Positions 26,201 through 38,700 of a stretch of 64,000 nucleotides of DNA are shown piece by piece; position 1 is the stretch's first letter, and every line of letters begins with the position of its first letter. The position numbers and the translations under genes were made by a program. This DNA comes from Psoroptes ovis (taxonomy: Eukaryota > Arthropoda > Arachnida > Sarcoptiformes > Psoroptidae). A model generated the notes under the pieces. It saw only the letters and a list, made by a program, of their open reading frames with translations, was not told the origin of the DNA and did not search any database. The stretch is taken from assembly GCA_002943765.1 (NCBI GenBank), contig PQWQ01000001.1, forward strand, positions 3,569,501 to 3,633,500, written 5' to 3'.

Positions 26201-27020
26201 CGTCTTTTGATGCCCAAAAAAATAATTGTTCAACTCTTTTGTTTAGTTAGAGTAAAACATGAAAATCATTTTAAAAAGTTAAATTTTAAAATCATACAAT
26301 TAATAATAAGTGGCCAAATATCATTAATTTGATAGAAAGAATTTTGAAAAAAATATTAATAATTCGTTTGAATGTTCAAAGAACGATAATAATTCAAGTT
26401 TTCTTGCTCAAAAATAATAATGATAAATTTAATTATTATCCAAAGTGTTTATTGTTTTAATGATCATCAATTTGATGATGAAAATTTTGGCTCCTGTATT
26501 GTTTCATACATTTTTTGCGACAATTTATGAATCATATTTCAATTGAATACAATTCAACACTTTCAAAGTTTCATTTTAATTATGAACTATGTGAGCTTTA
26601 AGCTACAAAATTCATGAATGATTATGATTTCAATGTTGAGTTCATGAAATGCGGTTCAATGAACACAGCAATTTACGATTATAATAATGATACATTTGTC
26701 CCTGATAATTCAACTACTATGACAATGATACCAGAATTTGATACATTTTTTTTCCAAATTCTTTGAATGTCTTGACTACTTGAAATTTATCTATGAAAAT
26801 TCGAAAAATCTTGGTCATAAAGAACAAAAGCAATAAGCATCAATTGACAATAATGATAAATATTACAAATAAATAAATCTTGAACAAAATACGGGCATCA
26901 TTTTGGATTTGTTACATTAATCTTTGTATGCGATTTTCTTGTAATATTTTTTATTTTATTTCATTTTTTATTGAATTTTATTCATTCATTTGTTGTCAAA
27001 TTTATCTTTATTCATTTACA

Positions 27021-27028
27021 TGTATTTG
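27021..27028. repeat. Left 8-bp target-site duplication of the MITE
   Basis: TGTATTTG directly precedes the CAG terminus at 27029 and is repeated exactly at 27216-27223. Confidence 0.9.
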
Positions 27029-27215
27029 CAGTCATTCTCAACCTTTTTTTCGCTGCGGCACACTGAAAAAAGGAAAAGCCTTTATTTCCAAAATCTTGCG
27101 GCACACCAAGTAAGGGAATAGTAAAGGAATGAGTTAGATTTACGAAATTTGGCGGCACATTTTTGGGATCTCGCGGAACACTAAAGTGCCGCGGAACACC
27201 GGTTGAGAATGACTG
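27029..27215. mobile_element. Nonautonomous hAT-type MITE, 187 bp
   Basis: The element begins CAGTCATTCTCAACC and ends GGTTGAGAATGACTG, 15-bp perfect terminal inverted repeats. The similarity continues imperfectly inward through the GCGGCAC-containing stretch. It is flanked by a perfect 8-bp direct repeat (TGTATTTG). hAT transposons typically make 8-bp duplications and have CAG-starting termini of the CAG..xTTCTCAACC kind, which supports the superfamily call. Inside are several copies or near-copies of GCGGCACAC or GCGGAACAC, making it much richer in G+C than its surroundings. It has no coding capacity, so it depended on a transposase made elsewhere. The intact duplication and identical outer termini point to a fairly recent insertion. 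Confidence 0.93.
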
Positions 27216-27223
27216 TGTATTTG
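27216..27223. repeat. Right 8-bp target-site duplication of the MITE
   Basis: TGTATTTG directly follows the CTG terminus at 27215 and is identical to 27021-27028. Confidence 0.9.
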
Positions 27224-29706
27224 TATCACAAATTTTCACCATTTGTTGATTATAATGAAAGTTATATGTTTTATTATCATTCTAAATCTTTAATCTTAGA
27301 TGAAAAGACATTACAAAAGACCATAAAATCTCAAAGACACCAAGACGAAGATTCAAAAAACGAATCGCTGAACAAATTATGACCTGCTTATTCTGTCTTA
27401 GATTCTGTTTGCTGTTGTTGTAAAATCAGACAAAAAAATTTTTCCCCATTTAAACCATGGAATAATCCTCGAGAAAGTGCGTAAGAAATATTCAAGAAAT
27501 TTCAAGAAAACACGATAAGAAAATATTTAGCAGATTAAATGAATATTAACCATGAAGCCAGAACGAATCAAGCATGAAACCGGTGAAAAAAAAAATTCTC
27601 GTATTCAATTCAATCCTATTTTTAATCAATATTGAATCATTGCGTACGTAAAAGCATATGATTTCAATTGGAAGAGTTAAATTAGAAATATGAAAACGAT
27701 AACAAAAATTGAATTAAATTTCTATCATGTCATCATGTTTTTTTTTGATGAATTCATATTTATATTCATCTTCATCATTTTGCTGTCAATGTTTTTTTTA
27801 TATTAATATTTTTGTTCTTAATTTTTGTTTTATCTCATTTCATTCATTTTAATATGACTGTAATTTGCATTTTTATGTTAGTTGTTTGTTTGCTTGTTTT
27901 TTCTTGTTTCCAAATGTTTTTGTCTTTCAATTTCTTAAATTACAATTTTTTGTTGTTGTTTTACATTAATTTTATTATTTTCAACATTTTTTAAAAATAA
28001 TTTTTCTATTTTAAAATGAATTCTGACAATTGTTAATTTGCTCCACATTATTATTACTTGTGATTATTTTTGACCAAAAATAATGGAAAAATTTTTGTAG
28101 TTTGAATTGAAAAAAAAAGTTGAAAATGAAAATGAAATCTTGAATCTTGAAAAGATGGTAACAAAATTTTACATTTTCCCTTTGTTTTATTTTCATTTCA
28201 AAGAAATATCCAATTTTTCTTTCTTAGGAAAGATAATTGAATAAATCTCTAATATTTTCATAAAGTTGAATGAATTTGGGTGTTTTAAGTTTGATGATAA
28301 CAAAAGAAAAACGAAATTTCTTTTGTTTCTTTTCAATTTGAATATGATTTAAATGATTTTTACAAACAAAACAACAAAAATTACTCAGATTTGAATTCAA
28401 AATTTGAAATGACTCAAATTTGAATAACCTGTGTACAAATGAAAAAAAAAAAAGGTTCAAATGACAACTGATAGGTACATTTCATAATGGGAGTTTCATA
28501 AGAATGAATTAGAATCAAAATTAACGAAAACAAATCTTTAATAATGAAAAATAAATAATTTGATATAATCAAACAAAAAAAAAGATAATTTGACAGAAAA
28601 TTTCTGCGAAGAACAAAATAAAAAGATCAAATTATTTTCATATTTTTCAAATGTGAAATATGTGAAAATCAATTGGGTGCCTTTTAATACTTGAAATATT
28701 TTATGTCGTTAGCACAAATACACAAATACATACAGACACACAATATAACAATTTCCAATGATATTCTGTTACACTTAGTTTTGTCATTTTTCGTCATTTT
28801 TACATCTTTTCAAAATCGTGCTTTACTGTTTCGCGCATAGCAGCTTTAGCAGGAGCTTTGACAAAGCTGATCGTTCTTCCATTCTTACAATGCATTTTCA
28901 TTGGAAATCACATTCCATACATTCAAACATATATAATTTTGGCGCCTTTTGAAAATTTTCAAATGAAAATATACAGACGTAATATTATTGGTTAAATGGG
29001 TTTTTGTGTGTGTATTTTCACTTTTTTATATTTGCCTCTGTGTGTATTTGCACATTTTAGTGAGGTACAATTTTATTCATATTTGAAAATTGTATGTTAG
29101 CACATAGATACGCACAAAAATTGACATATTTTTCTCTGCTTTTCTGTATTTAAACAGTTACACACACAGTTTCGTGCATACATATAAACACATATAAATA
29201 TCCAAGTTTATAATGTAAATTTATTCAAATATCGACAATTTGAATCAATGAATTATGAAAATCAACACGAATCTTTTCATCATATGAATTTCCAATGGTG
29301 AATCAGATTGTTTCTAATTTGTTTTTTAAGGTTGGTCAATTGTTGATTCTAGAATATCTTTGCGTGATTTCGTCGACTTGAAACTTCTACATCTTCATCA
29401 TCATCGTTCATAATCATTGGACATACATAATAATTATCATCATCATTAGCAATGATCATAAACAACAATAAGTCGTGAATTTTTTTTTCGTATTGAAATT
29501 TTCACATGTAATTATTTGTTGCATTTTTCAATGGAAATTTTTGATCAATAAATCATTAGAGATTTTTTTATTTTGCTTTTCACCACTTGAAACTTTGATA
29601 TTATCATAGTGATTTGACAGTGTTGTTGTTTTTTTTTTCGGTGTTTTCATTTTAAAAATTTCTCGAATTTCAATTCATTCAATCGAAAATAAATATATAT
29701 AAAAAA

Positions 29707-32700
29707 ATGCCATTAGTTGATTTTGAATCAAGCGCTATGAGATTACGTTTGAAACGTTCACCATCTAATGATGGTTTTGGTTTTGGTTTACAATTATTAG
29801 ATCGTGGTCAACCACCCGTATTACAAATTCAATCAATCGCAAATGATTGTGAAGCAAAAAAATCCGGTCTGATACGCGATGGTGATATTATATTACGTAT
29901 CAATAATATTGATGTATCAAAATGTACATATGATGAAGCAATACAAATATTAGCATCAACATCAATGAATCAATATTCATCATTTCTGATACGTGCACCA
30001 TATGGTTATGTGACACGTTTAATAACAACATTTGAAGAAAATGGTTCATCGAAAACTATACGTATCACTGAACATTTAAATCAAAATCAGCAGCAACAGC
30101 AACAAATCACAACTAATCATTCATTGAGTGTTGAAAAAAATCAAACAAATAGTGATAATAATCATCATCATTTAACACCTAAAATGGCTGATGAATCGAC
30201 GACAGCAGCATCAACGACAGCCAATCAATTGCGACAAAGAAAAGGGTAAATTTTCCATAAATTTTTGCTTTTTTTTTCGTTCCATATTTTTGGATTTTTC
30301 ATGAATCATTTCGCAATATTAGTGCATAAATATTCGTCAAATACTCATGAAATCGGAAATTCAAAAGGAAATTCAGCTGAATTTCCAAAGAATTTTCTAT
30401 ATTTTAACAAATGAAAAAAAAGAAAAACAAAAGCATTTGAAAATTCACTTAAACGGATCGATAAAATATAGATTTTTTCTTATTCTAACCCCAATTTCAA
30501 TCTTATTTGTGATCGATCATTTAACTCTTTGACACTTCATGGTGAAAACATTTGTACAGAATAAAACAAAAACAGCTAAAAAAATCAATGCATTGAATTC
30601 AATAAAACGAAAGTCAATCGGAAAAAATAATTCAAAATGTTTAAACTTGCGTGTGTTGTCAGTCAATGTTTGCTCAATAATCGAAAATTTGAAAAAAATT
30701 AAAAGTATTTCTTTATTGACATTCAAGTCAATCAAATTAAATTAAGTGAAATGAAATGTTCTAAATCAAATAAAGAAATGATTGAAAATTTGAAATGGAA
30801 AGAAACGTATTAATCATACGTTATTTTCTTAAGAAGAGAAATAACTCAAAGAAATTCAAAGAATTGTTTAATGATTCATTCAAAATTATTCAATCAAATA
30901 ATGATAATTTCGAGTTATTCACGAAATCCTTTGAGGGAATGAATCAATGATTTTGAATGATTCGGTAAAAAATTGAATTTTGCATTCAAATAATTGAATA
31001 ATCTGTATTCATTAAAACCATTAAAATCAGAACTTTGATAGGCATCTTGATCGCAACATTGTTCCACTGAATAATTCCGTCAAATTATTTCATTTTTCAC
31101 TTATTTTTTCTGGCCACAAATCGAAAAATTCTTGATCATTGAATCCTTGTATTTCACTTGTAATTTCCATTTTTAGATCAAAATTTAAAACATTTTTTAT
31201 ATTTGAATTATTATTTTTGATCTCGAATCGAAAATAATAATATTAATAATACTTGAAAATCAATCAAGAATAATCAAAAATAATTGATTGATTGTCGGTA
31301 ATCAATTATGATTACTATTTATTTATTTTGCTTAAAAAGTAAATGCCGCATTCATATTCAAATAAATTTGATAAAAAATTGTTATTGATATCATTGTTTA
31401 ATATTGAACATGGACGATGTATAAAATGTAACAAACATAATCCTCACTGTTCAATTGGTGTGCGTAGGTATGTTCAAGTGTGTGTTCGATAACATTTACA
31501 TAGCAATATAGACGATTCAAGTCTTTCAATTTTCATACATTTTATGCATTGAAACAAAAGAAAATTGTCACATGTCTTGAGACTAAAAGAAAGAGAAAAA
31601 TTGGTTAAATTAATCGTTATCAAACAGCCTATTGACAAGTATTGAATCTGATGAAAATAAAATTGAAATAAACATGTTTCATTTGATAATCAATGATATT
31701 ATAAATAAATTTCCAAAAATAAATCAATATTTATTTATTGAAAATGTATATCAATCAAAATCAAAAATACAGAAAATTTTAAAAATTAAAACAAATATTG
31801 TTTATAAATTACATTCAGTGTACACCTTGACGATATTTCATTTTTAATGTAAAATTGCTTTTTGAATTCATCTGTGCATTTATTTATTTATTTTTTGCTT
31901 GTTTTTGATTAAATATTTCAAATGTATTGAATCAAATGCATCGAATTGAACGAATTGAACACGTAAAATTTTTGTTTGTGTGCTTGTGTCTATGTGATGA
32001 TGATTTGATAATGATCGTTAAAAGTTTAAATATCACCATTTATCATTCGTTTCAATTGATGTTTACGATTGATGAAATGATATTTAATGTTAAATGTTTG
32101 CATTCATTTCGAATTTCTAGGAATAAATATTTTTCAATTCATTTGATTTCATTTATCTTTTGAATTCGTGCTTAGATTTTGAAATGTTAAAATTTCACAA
32201 TTTCACGATTTGAAATGAAAGAAAATGAAATGAAATGAAAGTCTAAGTCTTAGACTGTGACAAATCGTTGAAAAAAGTGTTGATTTAATTTTACTTTCAA
32301 AGAATATTTTCACCTATTTTCAGGTATTTGTCAGTATTTTCCATTTCTATTTCCCATCTGAGAAATGAAGAAAATTTCAATTGGAAAATTTTTTGTGTAA
32401 ATAAATGAATAGCAGCAGTGATGGTATGGATAATTGAAAATGATTTTGATCAGCACATTGAAATCGTAAAATGAAATGAAATTGAAATAAAGGAGAACCT
32501 TAATAATGAATGATCATTAATCAATCATTGTAAGATTGAATTGAAGATGAATAAGATGAAAATCTCCCATTTTCGTGTGAATCAATAATAATCAAACTGA
32601 AATTGTAGAAATTCAAAGACATTGTAGTTTAGGATTTTTCAGTGTTTTTACATTTGAAAAGATCTTTTAGATAATCATTTAGAAGTTTTACAATTCTTGA

Positions 32701-35700
32701 ACTGATAATCGAAACTGTAAAGTTTTATTTATTTATTTACATCTAAAACATTGAAAACAAATGATAGAATGAATTTCAAATTTTGAATCAAATGTGAAAC
32801 ATGTTTTTCGTAGAAAATTGTAACAATAGCAATGTTTTATTATTATTTATTAGCATTTTTATATCAATAACATCCATTGTCAATGGATGTTTTATTATTA
32901 TCAATTTTATTCAAACATGGTCTAATCGTTATTCAATGATTGAAACATTTTTTTTTATTTAATTCTAAGTTTGATTATCATCATCATTATCATCGTCATA
33001 AACAATGACAAACATTGCGATTGAAAATTACCATTTTGTTTTACCATAAATAACAACAACAAATGTATACTTTTCTGAAGTACATACGAACATAATTAAA
33101 ATGTTTTATTAGCATTACTTTTCATTAATGTTGTCATTGTTCATTTATTAATATTTTCAATATCAAAGACAGAATCGAAACAATCTTGTAATAAAAACAT
33201 TTATTATTGAATAATTTCTCCAAAACAATGTTGTTTTTATGTAATAATTTTTTCTTTCTTCCTTGTATCAAGACCAAATGGATAGTAAAAACAAAAAAGA
33301 ATATTTATTCAAAGATAATTTACATTTAGCCATTGACAATTTTATGCTTGTTTATTTGGTATTTGTTTGTAAATGGTCAGTATCTGATAGAGAGAGAAAA
33401 CGAGAAAAAATTTGATAAATATGAGAGATAAACTTTGAATGAATGTTTTTGGATGAATGAATGAATGAATGATCATCGAAAAAAAAGATGTGCAAATTTG
33501 AATTTGAGAATGTTTACATGTATTTTTATTATTTACTATTTGACAAAATTGGTCGATTTCATTAATTTTATTCCTGCTTCGTTTTCCCCGTAGAAAATAA
33601 TAAAATAAAAGTTTTGTCCAAAAAAAAAGTTTTATTTTTACACCATTTTGATCAAGGTGTTTTTGGTCGTCGTCGTCGTTTGTTTCATTCAATGATGGCC
33701 CTTTTGGGCAATCAATTTTCAGAAAATATTTGAATTCAAAAATTGATTATTTTTTCTCGATTTTTTGATTTATTTTAATAGAGTTGATGCGGGATTTTTT
33801 GTCGATTTTCGATTAATTTTTTGATTATTTTTGATCAATAATTATATCAATGTATATCTGAAATATATATATCGAAAGGATACAATGTAATATTTACTTT
33901 GTCGTATGTAATATGTACTTACTTTACAGATTGAAAAATGGGAAAAAACACATCACCATCTATCAATATTGATTAAATATAAGAAATTTAAGTAGAAATG
34001 AAATAATTGAACAATGATTGAATAGACTTGAATTGAATTTGGTTCGATGGGCAATTTTCAATTTTTCCTTCATATTTTCGATGATTCTCAGGAGATCTTT
34101 ATTCTGACAGGAGAAAAAATTAAAAAATGCAGGAAAGACAAAAATATCAAAAATATGGTCACAGACATTTTGATTTTCAAGAAAAATTATTTTATTTTTC
34201 TGATCATCATTTTTACATTATCATTTGATAGATGATGATGATGATTTTGTTGTAATTTCTTGTAATTTTCTCCTGATTTTTTCTTCTGAAAATTATTATT
34301 ATTATCATGATCATTATCGTTTGGTAGAAGATGAGGAAAAATTGTTTTCTCCGAAATTCTTTTTTGGTTCTCTATCATTAAATTGAATTAAAATTGAAAT
34401 CAATATCGATTATCATTGATATTTATTATCAATTTCTTCTATTTTCAACATCATTTCTAGATCAATTTGTATTGGTCAAAAACCGATTCGTATTCGAAAT
34501 GTAGCAACATCACAAATTACTGTCGATACATTGCATCAATCAGCTAAACAAGTATGTACCTTCTTTTATGTTTTTAAATTGTTAGGTCTATTATAAAAAT
34601 TTCATAATGATTTTATGAAAATTTTATTTTTCCTCTATTCACAATCAAGCCATTATCATGTTCCGAGGCTGTTTGCCTAGGTTCTTTAATGAAACAAACA
34701 AAAGAACATCTGGGTATATGTCCAACACAAGTGCCAAATTTAGATGTAACAACAACAGCAGCAAATAATCAACAACAGCAACAATCACAAACTGGTGAAT
34801 TATATTATTATCGAAGTAAAGATCAAGTATTAAATGATGCATATCAATTTATGGAACAATATTATGCATCAATAAAACGTTTACACACGCAAGCACATCG
34901 TAATCGTTTGCGTGAAATTGAATCCGAAGTACGATCAACTGGTACATATCAATTAAAACAAACTGAATTAATATTCGGCGCAAAATTAGGTTGGCGTAAT
35001 GCACCACGTTGTATTGGCCGTATACAATGGTCAAAACTTCAGGTTTGTTAATTGAAATTTGACTGGGCAAATAGTAAAAAATGAAATTCACTTAATTCTT
35101 CGACTACAAATGAAAAATTTCATTTTCACCGGCAAACATAGCCTTAAACCAATGAATGAAATATCTAAAACATTTTTTAAAAATTCAATTTTCTCTGAAA
35201 TTTCATTGAATCTTAGTCATATTTTTTCAAATATAAACACAGTAAATAAACACAAACTAATGTTTGAATTGAATTTTAGTACCAGATGACAATATTTCAA
35301 GTGCCAGATTTTTCATTGAAAAAAAATAAGACCCAAAACATTTACCCGAAAAAAACATCTTGCGTGTACAAATGTTTAAATGTTTCCGGTGATGATAATG
35401 ATTTTTGTACTTTTCAATTTCAATACTTTCAATTGAAAATATTGAAAAGTAAAAATCATTACTATTACGATTATTATTATTCAGTAAATCGACATAATCG
35501 ACCATTTTCCGGAACCCCTTGTACATTCTAATGTACACATTTTTCCTTTATAAATCAAATATAATTTCATCATAAATAAATAAATAAATAAAACCATTAT
35601 TTTCGAAATGAACATATGTACAACCGAATTGAGCATGATGAGAAATAAGTGAAAAAATGAAATAGAAAATTCAAAAAACTTTGAAAATTGATTTGAATTG

Positions 35701-38700
35701 ATTGAATGAATTCAGAGCCAAAATTTCTTTGTTTGATCAAATTTTGTTCAAGTTGATGTCCAATCAATCAGTGATTTCCAATATAATCAAAAATAATCGG
35801 TTGGCAATCAATATTTCCCGTAATTTCCAATGATTTAATACAAAACTTTAAACTTTGAAGAATTTCATTTATTAAACAATGACCATAGTCTGTACCAGTG
35901 ATGACCATTCTCTTAAAACTAATTTAAAGTAAAAATTGAAGTATAAAAAATGAACTCATATTTTAATCATAATGGAATTTGTTGTTTTTTTATGAAAAAC
36001 TATTATTATTATTATCATTGCTGTCATTTATTGAATGTTACATTGATTTTTTCCTATGATTTGAGCTGTTCGATATTTCTTCGATATGAAATTAATAAAA
36101 TTATTATTAGGATTTTGGAGAGAGATCTTAGAAAAATCAAAATCATTTTCGGTTCAATCGATTGTGTGTTTTCCATCAAAATTGATGAAACAAAGAAAAA
36201 ACGAAAATGATTTGATCATTATTATCGATGATTGAAGCATTGATTTTTGATTTATTTACCCAAATAACGATGATAATAATAATAATTTACTCAAATGATA
36301 ATTTCAAAGTTTTGTTTTTGTTTTTTATATTTTTTCTCGCTGAATTATAATTTTTTCAATCAAATGTTCAAACTACCAAATTGGTCAAAACATTTTGATT
36401 TAAAATAACAAAAAAGCGAAAAAAAACAACTTTACCAGTCGTTTTTTTTTCGGACCATAAAGTTTTGATTTTTTCATTGTTAAACATGCTTTGAACAAGT
36501 GACAGATTTAAAATCAATTTTCAATAAATATTTCGATTTTTTCGACTATAAAATGGTCGAGATTCAATGAAAACATTCTTGAAAGTTTGCTTCACTGCAA
36601 TAATCATATGAAAAATTTATTGATGAATTCAATTCATAAGATTCAATCAATAAATCTCGATTTGAATTCACTTTGTTAAATTGATCATGTGAAGATTCAA
36701 TATTGATTTTCATTTTTTGCTTTGTTTTGCGCTTTTTACCTCTCTTTACGAATTCCAATTGTTCTAGGTTTTTGATGCACGAAGCTGTAAAACAGCACAT
36801 GAAATATTTGAAGCAATTTGTAATCAAATTAAATATGCAACAAATCGTGGCAATTTACGGTAATTTTTTCTTTTCTAGTATTTTAAATATTCTTGTTTAT
36901 TTGTCTAATCTACGTTTGTTTTGTTTGTCTTGCTTGTCTGACTATTAAATGAATTTAATTTGGCTGTTTATTTCTCAATTTTTTTCATTTTCTTAATATG
37001 AATAATTTATTTCATTCGTTCATTTTCAATCACACGAATAATAGTTCGGCCATAACAATATTTCCACAAAGAATAAATGGACGTGAAGATTATCGTGTTT
37101 GGAATCAACAATTAATTTCATATGCTGGTTATGTTGTGACAAAAAATCTAAATAATAGTAATGACAATCTATTATCGATGGATCATCATAATGATCATAA
37201 CCATTGTTCAACAAATGAATCGACAACAACAATCATCGGTGATCCTATGAATGTAGAATTTACACAGGTTAATTTTTATAAATTTTCTTTTCTGAATATT
37301 TTTTTGGGAAATAAGCGAAATTTCATGAATTTTGAGGCCATGAAAACCACTGGAACAGAATCATGAAACTTTTTATAACTCAAAATTATCCAATTATAAT
37401 GTCAATTATTTTTATTAAATGGATTAGATTAATTATATGAATTCATTATTTCCTTTCCCGCAAAATTCAATCTTTTTTTTTCTAATTATAATACAGATTT
37501 GTTTGAAACTTGGCTGGAAAGGATCGGAAACCAAATGGGATATATTGCCAATTGTGATATCGGTACCGGGTGAAGATCCTCAAATTTTTCCTTTAAGTGA
37601 AGATTTAATACTTCGTGTTCCGCTTGTGCATCCAAAGTTAGTAACATTATATTAAAAACGAAAGAAGCAGATGAAGCAGATTAAATTTATAATTAATTAT
37701 GCAGAAATTTCAGTTAATTCTATTCATTTGAAAATCCATAATCAATGCTGAATTATCAATTTTTTTCCGTTTCATTTAATTTTATTTTAATCTTGGATTT
37801 TTTTTCTCTTTTAATAATTCGATTCATAATCACATATTTTCCACACAGATATAAATGGTTTGAAGAGCTCAATTTACAATGGTATGCGTTGCCAGCTGTA
37901 TCATCAATGAAATTTGATGTTGGTGGCATAGAATTTACTGCTTGTCCATTCTCCGGTTGGTATATGGATACTGAAATTGCTGTTCGTGATCTTTGCGATA
38001 TACATCGTTATAATATTTTGCCCGAAATCGCTAAACACATGAGCTTAGATATTAATTCAAATGTAAGCCTTTGGAAGGATCGTGCTGTCATTGAAGTGAA
38101 TACAGCTGTATTGTATAGTTTTCAAAAATCAAATGTCACCATTGTTGATCATCATACAGCTGCTGAATCGTTTATGAAACATTTGGAAAATGAAAATCGT
38201 TTACGCGGTGGCTGTCCTGCCGATTGGGTATGGATTGTTCCGCCAATTTCTGGCTCCTTAACACCTGTTTTTCACCAAGAAATGCTTAATTATGAACTGA
38301 AACCGGCGTATAAATATCAAGAACCTGCATGGAAATCGCATGTATGGAAAAATAATCAAGATCATTTATCGATAAGTTCTGCGCCAAGAAAATTACGTTT
38401 TAAAGAGATCGCAAAAGCAGTTAAATTTACATCAAATTTATTTGGTAAATAAATTTTCATTATATTTTATTATTCAATTAAATCATTTGTTCTTTGATTC
38501 ATTATTCATCATTAAAATCGATCAATAAAATTAAATATTGATTCAATTTTCTTAATGGATCTTCTTCTTTTTCTTTGTTCTGAATTGTTCTTGCCGATAT
38601 CCCGCAGGCAAAGCATTAAGTAAACGTATTAAAGCAACCATTTTATATGCAACCGAAACTGGTCGATCAGAACAATTTGCCAAAAGACTTGGACAAATAT

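Larger units (their letters stand above)
22479..29706. other. Noncoding region between divergent genes
   Basis: About 7.2 kb between the start of the minus-strand membrane-protein gene and the NOS start codon. It should contain both promoters and the NOS 5' UTR. Apart from the MITE at 27029-27215 and a T23 tract at 23192-23214, I see only AT-rich sequence. No exon with a recognisable product was found; the small open frame near 25401-25583 is ambiguous. Confidence 0.5.

Noticed and set aside
27012..27242. Minus-strand open frame of 76 codons
   Set aside because: It reads straight through the hAT MITE including both terminal repeats, so it is an accident of the element's G+C-rich body, not a gene.
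33342..33692. Minus-strand open frame of 116 codons inside NOS intron 1
   Set aside because: No ATG near its start, composition typical of AT-rich random sequence, and its Asp run comes from a simple GTC repeat.
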